DNA of 64,000 nt from Tritrichomonas musculus (lineage: Eukaryota; Parabasalia; Tritrichomonadida; Tritrichomonadidae). The translations under genes were made by a program, and so were the position numbers. Under the pieces are notes generated by a model, which did not search any database, was not told the DNA's origin, and was given only the letters and a program-made list of their open reading frames with translations. Positions 9,861 to 20,038 of the stretch are shown one piece after another (within the stretch, counting starts at the first letter, position 1; each line of letters starts with the position of its first letter). The stretch is taken from positions 5,146,001 through 5,210,000 of the forward strand of contig JAPFFF010000009.1 in assembly GCA_039105265.1 (NCBI GenBank). The letters are read 5' to 3'.

Positions 9861-10546
9861 TAAAAAATATAATGTTTTGCCTATTTTATTTAAAGCTTTT
9901 AAGTATGATTTTTAAATCTTTTAATTAATATAGAAAGTTGGGTTTTATATAAACAATCAAAAAAGTTTTACCTCATTACCTCTGAGTTGAATGAAAAATG
10001 TCACAAATCATTATTCAAAATATTTTGAAATGCATTGAATTATTATTGAATGTTTTGAAACTACATAATAAAATTAATAGTTGTGAATTTATTTTAATTG
10101 ATATAAATTTGGTAACTAAAAGTTTAAAATTGGATGAAAAGTCTAAAAAAGCAAAAAAGTCGTTAATAATTAGATTTTAAGTTTTTATATCTTAATATGG
10201 AAGCTGTTTTGGTGAATAAAAATGATTCATTTTAATTAAAAAAGATATATATGATTTAAAAAAGTTTCTTTTCCCCCTCCCCAATCATTTGAGATTATGG
10301 AATCTTTAATAATTCATCAAAATGTAAATTTTATTTCTTAATTATATCATGAATAAAAACAATGTATCTATAACTCACAGAAAAAAAAAGGAAAAAATAG
10401 CTTATAACACCTTATATTTAAAAAGTGAGTTGTCCACTTACGATAGCCACAGATATAAGGTGAAAATTGACTCCAACCGTCTGTACAAATATGATTTCAA
10501 ATGAAAAATAGTTATGATAATGTTTATATTAAAATATTGATATTAT
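9861..10546. other. Intergenic
   Basis: A 60-codon ATG frame at 9998-10180 (Lys/Leu/Ile-rich) has no family resemblance and is probably not a gene. A short inverted pair CACCTTATAT / ATATAAGGTG lies at about 10407 and 10453. Confidence 0.4.
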
Positions 10547-10735
10547 TTAAAATAATTCAGAAAATTTATTAATCTCGGCAGTAGTTGCCAATTTAATTGG
10601 GGTTTCCAAAGAAAATGAAATTTGATCATTTTTAATGTTAGTATTTTCTTTATATTTTGATAAAAGTTGAATAATATCAGCACTTGCATTTTGAACTGCC
10701 AAATCGATGGCTGTTTTATTGAAAGATTAAATTTT
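10547..10735 (-). pseudogene. Ankyrin island 5 (C-terminal) with native stop
   Basis: Reads NKTAIDLAVQNASADIIQLL and then a polar tail ending in TAA at 10547. This is a normal trichomonad ankyrin repeat followed by a plausible C-terminus. It would be the last piece of the gene starting at 14993, separated from it by repeat arrays. No GT or AG splice signals are seen at its edge. Confidence 0.6.
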
Positions 10736-11162
10736 AATTTCATTTAAAAATAAGATTTTAAATTCTATTTAAATGCATGATATTGAATTGAATTGAAATA
10801 TGTAATATTGAATTGCATTTAATATAATGTTTAAATTTCATTGGAAAATTAATTTTGAATAGCATTGTAATAAGTGAATTTGAATTGAATTTCAAAACTT
10901 AATTTCAATTCTATTTAAATTTAAATATATGATTTGAACTCCATTAAAATATATAAATTCATATTCTATTTAAAAAATATAATTTATAATTTCATTGAAA
11001 AAAGTTTTTAAATTGTATAAAAAAACATTACTTTGAATTCCATTGAAATACTTGAATGGAAATTCTATTAAAATTGCAATTTTGAATTATATGAATATTT
11101 AAATTTTTGAATGTAATTGAAAAATATGATTTTGAATTTTATAAAATAAATTAAAATTAAAA

Positions 11163-11262
11163 TAAATGGAATATTAGGATCAAGTTTATCATTGGTTAAC
11201 AAAATTTTTACAATTTCAGCATTTTCTTTCTCAACTGCCAAATAAAATGGTGTTTTAAAAAA
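11163..11262 (-). pseudogene. Ankyrin island 4
   Basis: Reads FKTPFYLAVEKENAEIVKIL then LTNDKLDPNI, one complete 33-residue ankyrin repeat of the trichomonad type. It is flanked on both sides by 25-bp repeat arrays with in-frame stops. Confidence 0.6.
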
Positions 11263-11700
11263 TAATTATATCATAATTTCATTCAAAAAAAAATAATTTT
11301 GAATCATATACAAAAATAAGTTTTTCAATGTAATTGGCAAATATGATTTTGAATGTAGTTTAAATAATTGATTTAAAATATAATTGAACGATTTGATTTT
11401 GAATGGAATTAAAATAAAAATTGATTTTTAATTCCATTAAAATATATGTATTTAAATGAAGTTGAAATATATGATTATGAATGTTATTGAAAAAATAATT
11501 TTGTATTCTATTCAAACAAATAATTATGAATTATATTGAAATAATGTTTATAAATTGAATTGAAATACATAATTTTGAATTGAATTTAAATATTTTATTT
11601 TAAATTTTATTAAAGCTTATGATTATGAATATCATTTGAAATCCATAATTGTTAATGAAATTTAAATATATGAAGTTTGAATTGTATTTTAAAAAAAAAA

Positions 11701-11812
11701 TAAAGTTAAAATATTAAGAATATTAATATCAAGATTGTTATTATTCAATATAAGTTTTATGATTTCAATGTTTTCTTTTTCAACTGCCAAATATAATATT
11801 GTCTTATAAAAT
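11701..11812 (-). pseudogene. Ankyrin island 3
   Basis: Reads YKTILYLAVEKENIEIIKLI then LNNNNLDINI, one complete ankyrin repeat, again bounded by 25-bp repeat arrays. Confidence 0.6.
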
Positions 11813-12344
11813 CATTTAATAATTTTATTGAAATATATATTTTTTGAATCATATCGAAAAAAATGATTCAAAATGTTGTTTAAATATGTGAATTTGAATT
11901 ATATTAAAAAAATCAAAAAGAATTTCATTCAAATAAATGATTTGTAATATCATTATAATATAAAATTATAAGCATAATTGAAAAGTATGATTTTGAATGT
12001 CATTTATAAAATATGATTTTGAATGTCATTGAAATCAATGATTGCGAATGGCATTTATAAAATATGATTTTGAATGAAATTGAAACAAATAATTTTAAAT
12101 GTCATTTATAAAATATAATTCTGAATGTAATTGAAATTAATAATTAAGAATGTAATTTATAAAATATGATTTTGAATATAATTGAAATAAATGATTGTGA
12201 ATGGCATTTATAAAATATGATTTTGAATGAAATTGAAATAAATGATTTTGAATAGGATTGAATGATATGATTTTAAATTTCATAGAAATATTTGGGTTTG
12301 AATCAAATTAGAAAATGCGCATTTCAATTTTATCAAAATATTAA

Positions 12345-12453
12345 ATTTAAAATATTAAGATAATTAATATCAAGTTTGTCATTTGATAATAAAAGTTTCG
12401 CAATTTCATTATTTCCTTTTTCAATGGCTCTAAATAATGCAGTTTTATTAAAT
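12345..12453 (-). pseudogene. Ankyrin island 2
   Basis: Reads NKTALFRAIEKGNNEIAKLL then LSNDKLDINY, one complete ankyrin repeat. It lies between a 25-bp array and the short array next to the transposon at 12615. Confidence 0.6.
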
Positions 12454-12614
12454 TTTTTAAATTAGAATATGATTTAAATATATGATTTAGAATGTTATTG
12501 AAATTATTGATTTTGAATGCAATTGAAATAAATGATATAAAATGTAATTGAAATGTATGGTTTTGAATTAAATTTAAATGCGTAATTTTGAATCAAATAA
12601 AAATAAATAATTTA

Positions 12615-13566
12615 AAAAGGGGTCGACTCTCTCAAATTTTTTTTGATTGAAAAATAATAATATCTTAAAAATTAAATATTCTTTCTATTTAATAAATTCT
12701 TAAATCAATATTTGATAAAATCTATATTCATTTAATATATATTATAAATCAAAAAATTTGCTATCTATTCCATAAATCATTAAAATAAGTTTTTTTATTA
12801 TGATATTTGAGGCTTTTTCTTAAATGATTTATTATTTACATTATTTATATATAACTTGAAATATAATGATAATTTTTAACAAATTATATTATTGATATTC
12901 AAGAAATTATTGTTTTTTATAAATAAAAATTTTGAATTAATAATTGAATAAAATGCTAGTTTTTGAAAAAATTATTTTGATAATATCTGAATTTTGAAAA
13001 TATATTATATTTATTAACAAATACTTATTATTTGGATAATATATTAGTTATATCATCATATTAATGATTATATATTTATTATATATAATATAAATTATAT
13101 ATATATTATTATAAAGTATTAATTTACATTTTTACTCAGTTTATATGTATATCACAATTGAGAATTAATTATAATAACGTATTAATTCAATTTTATTTTT
13201 CATAAATAAATTTATCTTACATGATATTTAATTAATTACTTTTTAATTAATTTAAAAGATGTAAATTAAATTATAAAAAAAGAATATATGACATAAATGT
13301 TACAAAATATTTATATATTTGGATATTTACAAATTCCCAAAATCTCTTTGAATGGTGGAAATTAGATAAGAACTCAAAAATATTTTCCCCTTTCAAAAGT
13401 TAAACTTTTTCTGTCTTTATTTTTTTTAGTGAAATATCTCTATTTTGGCTAATAGAATCGGCTTCATATTTAAAATTGCATCATGTTATTGATAATGCCA
13501 ATATTATTTAATAATAATTTTTTATAATTTTAGAATTTGATAACCGCCAAAGGTCGAACCCTTTTA
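12615..13566 (+). mobile_element. Non-autonomous DNA transposon, copy 1 (952 bp)
   Basis: Bounded by a perfect 7-bp duplication TAATTTA at 12608-12614 and 13567-13573. The ends are short imperfect inverted repeats, AAAAGGGGTCGAC on the left and the complement of AAAAGGGTTCGAC on the right. It encodes nothing recognisable. The same sequence occurs in inverted orientation at 37629-38539. It has inserted into the 25-bp repeat array of the ankyrin locus. The superfamily is not clear; 7-bp duplications are uncommon. Confidence 0.9.
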
Positions 13567-13820
13567 TAATTTATAATTCTATATATAAAATTTAATTTAA
13601 ATGCCATTGAAACATATTATTTAGAATAGTATTGAAATATATAATTTTTTAATTTTGTCATTAAAATATGTAATTTCAAATGTAATTAATACATATTTTA
13701 TTTTATAATTTTATTTAAATATGATGATATGAATGAAATTTAAAAATAAAAATTCGAATTTCATTGAAATTATTGCTTTTGAATTTCATTGAAATATATG
13801 ATTTTTGAATGTAATTGAAA

Positions 13821-14993
13821 TCAATAATTTTGAATAGTATTGAATTTTATAATTTTAATTTGGTTCACATCAATGTCTTTATCATTTAAAAGAAAATTTA
13901 ATAATGTGTAATAATTATATTTGCATATATAAAAAAATGCTTTTTCATTGATAAATTGAATTTGAATAAAAGCAAAATTATATGATTTGAAGCATTGATT
14001 AACAAAAAATTCATCATTTTGTACACTTTTTCTAAAATAATTATCCAATAAATAATTTGCAATATCATTATGATGACATTTTATTGATTCCTCGAGTAAA
14101 CTTTTAAATGATTTTTTTGGTTTAATTTTATTATCTTCCAAAAGGTGAATTAATTCACCATTTTTGCCATGAATTACAAAATACCATAATTTAGGAGTCA
14201 ATAAAGCATTATTCAATTGTAAATATTTAAAAATTTGAATTGCTCCATAAAAAGCAGCATATTCAATTAGTGACACTTTTTCATCCTCAACACTTTTTGA
14301 ATTGATTTGTTTTTTAATTAAAAATGGATTGGTTTCATAAATAGATGATTCAATTGTTGATTGAATTGAATAGTTATTTTTATTAACAAATATAATAAAG
14401 TCTTTTATTGAGTCATTTTGAATTAATTTGCAAATGTAATTGTCATTTTCGCCAATGTTTCTTAATTCATTAAAATTTTCTGGTATTTTTTTCTCAATTT
14501 CTTTAATCCATTCATTTTTTTCAGACTTTGAATATTGAGTAAACCATCCTTCACTTATAAATGGCTTGATTTCAGGTAAAAAATATTGTGGATAGTTGGA
14601 TTTTAATAATTTTTTGCGAATCATTTTTTGAACAATGTTTTTCTCAATTTTTAGAATTTTTTCATCAAAAAGAAATAAAATAATTCGTTTATTTCCTTTG
14701 AAAATATCGAAAATTTCTGAATTCGTTAAATTTTTTTTGATATCTTTTTCAAAATTTTTTAAAATTCTCTTGATTTTAGAAATAAAATCAGGGTTTCTGT
14801 AATGGTTTTGAGATATTTTAGATAGTAAATGTAAAAATAAAGTAAATTCATGCTTATCATTGATAATTTTTTGTTTATTAATAATAAGTATTAATTTTTG
14901 AAAATCTTCTTCTGTATTGATTTCATTTTCCAAAAATGTTAGAAGAGCATCTTGAATATTTTTGTTTTTATCCAAGTATTCGCAAATGCTCAT
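13821..14993 (-). CDS. Ankyrin-repeat protein of the DUF3447 type, N-terminal part
   Basis: A 390-residue frame beginning MSICEYLDKNKNIQ. It has the typical layout of the expanded trichomonad ankyrin family: a Lys/Ile/Phe-rich helical N-terminal region, the DUF3447 signature SLIEYAAFYGAIQIFKYLQ and LTPKLWYFVIHGKNGELIHL, then ankyrin units. The last unit, LLNFLLNDKDIDVNQIK, breaks off mid-protein, and the final residues are read from the 25-bp repeat array. Four more ankyrin islands follow on the same strand down to a native stop at 10547, so the intact gene once extended about 4.4 kb or its ancestor was interrupted. Function is unknown; ankyrin domains bind proteins. Whether a truncated protein is made is uncertain. 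Confidence 0.75.
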   Translation of the reverse strand: MSICEYLDKNKNIQDALLTFLENEINTEEDFQKLILIINKQKIINDKHEFTLFLHLLSKISQNHYRNPDFISKIKRILKNFEKDIKKNLTNSEIFDIFKGNKRIILFLFDEKILKIEKNIVQKMIRKKLLKSNYPQYFLPEIKPFISEGWFTQYSKSEKNEWIKEIEKKIPENFNELRNIGENDNYICKLIQNDSIKDFIIFVNKNNYSIQSTIESSIYETNPFLIKKQINSKSVEDEKVSLIEYAAFYGAIQIFKYLQLNNALLTPKLWYFVIHGKNGELIHLLEDNKIKPKKSFKSLLEESIKCHHNDIANYLLDNYFRKSVQNDEFFVNQCFKSYNFAFIQIQFINEKAFFYICKYNYYTLLNFLLNDKDIDVNQIKIIKFNTIQNY

Positions 14994-15735
14994 TTTAAAA
15001 TTAAAAATTTTGTATTTTGTATAGTGGAATTAACGTCGGTTGAACTTTTTTCAGAAAAAAAATTAAAATTAAATAGTTTATATTTTTTATACTCAAAATT
15101 AAATTGAATTAAAAGTTCATTCGAGGCTTGTCGCCTCAAAAAGTTTATATTAAATAAACTTAAAAAATAAATGAAGTAGCTTTTTGAAGGCTACGCCTTT
15201 CAAAAAGCTACTTCAATTTATGTTTAATTATCTGTTTTATAACTTTTTGAGTATTTTACAAAACTCAAAAAGTGATACCTAGATAATAAGTTTTTTAATT
15301 ATTACCTTATTCACAAAAAAATTGAGAGTTTTTAATTCAAATTTTCTATGAGTCTTCAGAAAGTAGAACGATAAGTAGAGACAAATTATTTTTTTAAAAA
15401 TACCATATCTTTCAATTTTGAGAAGATGAAAATAAAAAAAAAAGAATATAAAAAAGTTATTTATTCAGGGAAAATGCATTTTAAATAGCTTTGGGAGCCT
15501 TTGAGGGCTAAGCCAAATTGGTTAAGGTAATAGCGGGAGCCTCAACCTGAGATGAATGAAAGTAATCATGCCATTATAACTTAAAAAAAAATATTTAGCT
15601 TTATTCAAATTTGAGAGGACGATAAGAAGGGACAAATTAAAAAACTTAGTATAATTTATTTAAATAAATAAGTAAAATATCTAACCGGAAATCAACCTAA
15701 CATGTGTTTAAAGTCGATTTGTGCATGTATAGAAA
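14994..15735. other. Intergenic region with several hairpins
   Basis: No gene. It holds stem-loops at about 15123-15137 (GAGGC/GCCTC), 15173-15214 and 15241-15274. A segment near 15500-15555 looks like the 5' half of a tRNA but lacks the rest. Confidence 0.5.
15173..15214. repeat. Near-perfect palindrome
   Basis: Arms GAAGTAGCTTTTTGAAGG and CCTTTCAAAAAGCTACTTC with a 5-base loop and one bulged base. It is the strongest stem-loop in this intergenic region. Confidence 0.75.
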
Positions 15736-16494
15736 ACAAATTCTAACATATTGCCTTTATATTACTTATCAAATAAATATCATTATTCTTTTTTAATTGA
15801 GAAGATAGGTGAATATATTAATAATAATCATATTGATGTTATTAATTCCATTTTATCAACAGGAGATGTTAATCAACATACAGAAACAATTTTGGCCAAA
15901 TATTTTCTCGAAATCATTAATGATGATCGTTTGATAAAACTTTTGATTTCACAACTTTATCGCATTCTTTTATTATTTTCACAAACACAAAAAATTAAAT
16001 CCAAAATCGAGATAGAAAACAAAATCATTGATTTTATATTCAAAGTTTATAAAATCAAAGGCAGTGATGTAACAATACTATTTACATTATTTGACTTTCA
16101 AAACAACAACAACTACTACCATTTCAAAATGATTGAAGAAGGCAAGATGTCGCATTTTTCGTTTTCAGATCAGAAATATTTCGAGAGTGTTTCATTTTGC
16201 ATTACTAAAATGAAAGAAAAATTTGAAGATGAATTTAAATATCAAAAACTTGAGTTTCAGATGAAATTAAAAGAACAACAAGAAGAAAATTACAATACGA
16301 GGAACGAGTTAAATAACACAATCAAATCATTGTTAATATTCAATATCAATACCAATAAAAACAACAATGTTAATACATTTAATTTTTTAAAAGGAGAATC
16401 GCCAACGTTGATTTTGGCTGGCATTCTAGAAGACACAAGAAATGAGCATTTTCAGCCAATTGGAGATCTTCTTTCTTATTTATCGCAAGAATAA
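15736..16494 (+). pseudogene. 5'-truncated trichomonad N-terminal-domain protein
   Basis: The frame is open after a stop and reads LPLYYLSNKYHYSFLIEKIG..., which matches the middle of the BTB-like N-terminal domain that precedes ankyrin or LRR repeats in many trichomonad proteins. There is no ATG before this point; the first Met is near residue 126. The later part is helical with a Glu/Gln/Lys coiled coil (about residues 155-190) and an Asn-rich stretch, ending LLSYLSQE and TAA. It lies 48 bp before the next gene on the same strand. The 5' end was probably lost; alternatively translation starts internally. Confidence 0.5.
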
Positions 16495-16542
16495 ATCAAA
16501 GCAAATTATAAATTTAATCAAAAAAATTACATTAGAATTCAA

Positions 16543-18831
16543 ATGAAGAATGAAAGAGATAGTTCTAATGCTTTGAACAATATCAATATAAATGATATTG
16601 AATCAATTACAATCGAGCATCGTGCAATTGAAATGCTTTATCAAAATAATTCGCTTAAATCAAAAGAGTTTATAAATCAAATCAAGAATTTTGATAATCT
16701 TTATTTAGAACTCAAATACAATGCTAAATTAGATGAATCAATATACAAAACAGTTTCAATTGCTAAGGAAGAATCATACCAACAAATGAAAATAGGAATT
16801 GTTATTAACAAAATCGATGAAAATGATCAACTTTTGAAAAAATTTATGAATTTCAAAAGATTCATTTTCTCGTCTCCACTAACAAGAATTTCAAGTTCAT
16901 TTTTATATGGATGCCAGTCAATTACAGAACTTATAATTGGTCCAACTATTACAGAAATTGAGGAGGGCGCTTTTAATTCATGCGAAAACTTACAAAAGGT
17001 TACAATTCATTCCTCAATTAATTCAATTAGTAATTCAACCTTTAAGAATTGTAAATCTTTGAAGGAAATCACAATTACTCAATCAGTAACATCTATTTGT
17101 GAATGTTCATTTGAAGGATGCACTTCTCTCGATAGAATTGAAATTCCTTCATCAGTTGTTTCAATTAAAAGTTCAGCCTTTAAAGAATGCAAATCATTGA
17201 AGGAAATCACAATTCCAGAATCAGTGACAACAATTGAAGACAATTCATTTGAAGGATACACTTTATTAGAGAAAGTAATACTTTCACAATCCACGACAAC
17301 GATTGGGAAGTCTTGCTTTTCCAGCTGCTCATCATTGAAAGAAATCATAATTCCACAGAGTGTTTCATTGATTGGCGCCAATTGCTTTGAAAAATGCTGT
17401 TCATTGATCAGTTTTACAATATCACCAAATGTTAATTCAATATTCAATTCAACCTTTAAGAATTGCAAATCATTGAAGCAAGTCTCAATTCCTCAATCAG
17501 TAGCATCTCTTTGTGATAGTTCATTTGAAGGATGCTCTTCTTTAACAGACATCATAATTCCAGATTCAGTTTCGTCGATTGGAAAACATTGCTTTTCGGG
17601 ATGTTCATCATTAAACGAGATCATTATTCCGAATTCGGTGAAAACAATTTCAGATTATGCGTTTCAAGGCTGCTCTCTTTTAAGCAAGGTTGAATTATCA
17701 TCATCAATTACCTCAATTAGCAACAATTTATTTGAAAATTGCGTGTCATTTGATGAAATGACAATTCCAGAGTCAGTCGCAATGATCGGAGATCATTCAT
17801 TCTGTGGATGCACAAAGCTGGAGCACATGTTTATTCCAATGACTGTAAAAGCAATTGGCAAAGATGCATTTCAACAGGATTCATCATTGAAATTAATCTC
17901 TGTTCCAAAGAGTATTTCAATTGAAAACATTGGCATTAATCAATCTTCAAAAACAATAATATATGAAGATGAATCTAATGCTCTTTACAATTACGGTTTA
18001 GAGTTTTATAAAGGAACGAGCGTATCAATGAATAAACCAAAATCTGCTGAGTATTTCAGAAAGTCATCAACAAAAGGAAATCTTAATGCAATGGTGCAAT
18101 ATGGTTATAATATCGGCAAAGGCGATGGCATTCCATCCAATCAATCGGAAGCTTTTTCTTATTTTAAAATGGCCGCCGATCATGGACATCCGGCTGGATG
18201 TTTCGGCTGCGGAATGCTGCTTTATTATGGCAATGGCGTTGATATGGATAAAAAAGAAGCCTCCAAATATATCAAAATGTCTGCGGATAAAGGAATTGAT
18301 GAAGGAATGTACAGCTATGCCTGCCTTCTCAATCAAGAAAAAGAAGAAAGCATTGATAAACAGGAAGTAATCAAGTACTATAAAATGGCAATCGACAAAG
18401 GAAATGTCTCTGCAATGATCAATTATGCAACAATGTTATTGAATGGAGACGGAATTGAGCAAGACAAAGCGAAAGCAATTTATTATTTAAAAATGGCATC
18501 CGACAAAGGAAATGACGTGGCCATGTTCAAGTATGGAACATGCTTGCATTCTGGAAATGGATGTGAAGTAAACAAAACAGAAGCGAGAAAATATATCAAA
18601 ATGGCAATCGATAAAGGAAATGTTGATGCAATGCTTTATTATGCATCGTATTTGCAAATGGAAGGAGAAAGCATAGATGGTAAAAAGGAAGCGAATAAAT
18701 ATTTTAAAATGGCAGCAGACAAAGGCAATGTTGACGCAATGCTTTGTTATTCTAAAAATTTGTGTGATGGATATTACTGCGAAATTAACATTATCGAATC
18801 AAATAAATATTTCAAAATGGCTGAAGAGTAA
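16543..18831 (+). CDS. BspA-like LRR_5 protein with C-terminal Sel1 repeats
   Basis: 762 residues, ATG start, TAA stop. Residues 1-105 form a mostly helical N-terminal region. About 105-465 hold some 15 LRR_5 units (SFEGCTSLDRIEIPSSVVSI-type) with regular Cys. About 477-760 hold some eight Sel1-like units of 34-36 residues (ALYNYGLEFYKG, AMVQYGYNIGKGDGIPSN, YFKMAADKGNVDAM). There is no signal peptide or membrane segment, so a cytosolic scaffold is more likely than an anchored surface protein. LRR_5 and Sel1 are both expanded in trichomonads. The repeats are nearly identical at the DNA level in places, suggesting recent tandem growth. Partners are unknown. Confidence 0.85.
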   Translation: MKNERDSSNALNNININDIESITIEHRAIEMLYQNNSLKSKEFINQIKNFDNLYLELKYNAKLDESIYKTVSIAKEESYQQMKIGIVINKIDENDQLLKKFMNFKRFIFSSPLTRISSSFLYGCQSITELIIGPTITEIEEGAFNSCENLQKVTIHSSINSISNSTFKNCKSLKEITITQSVTSICECSFEGCTSLDRIEIPSSVVSIKSSAFKECKSLKEITIPESVTTIEDNSFEGYTLLEKVILSQSTTTIGKSCFSSCSSLKEIIIPQSVSLIGANCFEKCCSLISFTISPNVNSIFNSTFKNCKSLKQVSIPQSVASLCDSSFEGCSSLTDIIIPDSVSSIGKHCFSGCSSLNEIIIPNSVKTISDYAFQGCSLLSKVELSSSITSISNNLFENCVSFDEMTIPESVAMIGDHSFCGCTKLEHMFIPMTVKAIGKDAFQQDSSLKLISVPKSISIENIGINQSSKTIIYEDESNALYNYGLEFYKGTSVSMNKPKSAEYFRKSSTKGNLNAMVQYGYNIGKGDGIPSNQSEAFSYFKMAADHGHPAGCFGCGMLLYYGNGVDMDKKEASKYIKMSADKGIDEGMYSYACLLNQEKEESIDKQEVIKYYKMAIDKGNVSAMINYATMLLNGDGIEQDKAKAIYYLKMASDKGNDVAMFKYGTCLHSGNGCEVNKTEARKYIKMAIDKGNVDAMLYYASYLQMEGESIDGKKEANKYFKMAADKGNVDAMLCYSKNLCDGYYCEINIIESNKYFKMAEE

Positions 18832-19337
18832 GGTTTGGCCAATTCAAAGCTATTTCATTTCCAAAATTTAAAACTTGATATTGATGCGTATTAAACAAAA
18901 ATAAAACAAAAAAAAAAAAAAAAAAAAAAAGCTAATTGATAGAATGAAAGTAGAGTTTTTCAGAATTTTCGGTTAGTTTTCAAATTTGAATGCTTCATTC
19001 AATCTCCTTTCAATTTTGTGAGGCAAACATGCAAGGTAGTCGTTTCTCGTGCACTGAAAGATTTCAAAGTTTCTTATTTCCAAAAAAATATTCTTATGGT
19101 CGCATATCATATGAATTTAGGATTCTTTATTCTTAAATTTCTTTTTGGATGAAAAATATTTAAAATTATTAATAAAAATTCCTCCATATTTTTACTTTAG
19201 TAATCCGATGATTTTCTTCTAGTGTTGAAAGAAAATGAACAAATAATGCCTAATTTACTTTTTATTAAATTTTTGAAAAAGATACTGAATCTTTTAAGCA
19301 AAAATGTATTAAAATCTCCTTAATTTTTATATATGAT
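18832..19337. other. Intergenic; poly-A run
   Basis: A run of about 23 A lies at 18908-18930, some 75 bp after the stop of the LRR_5-Sel1 gene. Nothing else recognised. Confidence 0.5.
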
Positions 19338-19653
19338 GGATCAACTAAAGTATAGTTAGTCTTTTCTGAAGAACCTTCAAAAAGTGGAAATCATTCAGAA
19401 AAAATAAACTAAATAAAATAATTGAAAAAACAAATCTTTTTATATTTTTACATAATTTTTACCGAGACTACATACCGCCTAGCGGGCGTCGAGCGAGGCT
19501 GAGCGAAGTGAAGCCGAGTCGAGACCCTGCGGCTGGCGGTAAGAATCGGTAAAAATTTTGTAACATAAAAAGATTTTTTTTTATTATTTTTTCTGAATGA
19601 TTTCCACTTTTTGAAGGTTCTTCAGAAAAGACTAACTATATTTGAGTTGATCC
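19338..19653. mobile_element. 316-bp MITE with GC-rich core and 8-bp target duplication
   Basis: Perfect 8-bp duplication TATATGAT at 19330-19337 and 19654-19661. The element starts GGATCAACT and ends AGTTGATCC. The TIRs run for about 70 bp (19338-19405 against 19590-19653), and further inner arms extend the palindrome. The centre (about 19474-19548) is strikingly GC-rich in otherwise AT-rich DNA. No coding capacity. The duplication length fits hAT or P-like superfamilies. Confidence 0.92.
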
Positions 19654-20038
19654 TATATGATTCATATAAAATATTTAATTACAGAAATATATACAAAAAT
19701 TTTATAAATGTATTTAATATAATTTTAATGTTCATTATCGATCAGCATATATCATTAACATCAGTTCATTTGAGAAATTATTTGAACATACACTAAATAA
19801 ATAGTTTATTTTATTATAGAAAAGCTAATATTATGCATTTTTTTATAATGGAAATTGAAATCTTTTTATATTTTGAATAGTTTATATTTGTATTTTTCTG
19901 AGCAAAAAGCGGTTGGAAAACTTTAAATGAAAGTTAGCCAAACTCTAGAATTAAAGTTAACTAAATTATAGAATGAAAATGGATAGTAAAAATTTTAATT
20001 TTGAGCACATTCTTTTTTTACAAATATTATAACAGAGC

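Larger units (their letters stand above)
10740..12607 (-). repeat. Degenerate 25-bp repeat arrays between ankyrin islands
   Basis: The sequence between the ankyrin islands is made of many diverged copies of a unit read on the minus strand as CATTCAAAATCATATATTTC plus AATTA. The arrays occupy about 10740-11160, 11265-11700, 11815-12340 and 12455-12607, and resume at 13574-13815 beyond the inserted transposon. The consensus has no stop codon in any minus-strand frame, but individual copies have acquired stops. Confidence 0.75.

Noticed and set aside
10740-13815. The 25-bp repeats as a CRISPR array
   Set aside because: Units are degenerate, contiguous without spacers and lie in a eukaryotic gene context.
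15480-15560. A tRNA-like segment (GCCAAATTGGTTAAGG resembles a D-arm of a Leu or Ser tRNA)
   Set aside because: No T-arm (GGTTCGA-type), no matching acceptor stem and no CCA-adjacent end; at best a broken tRNA.
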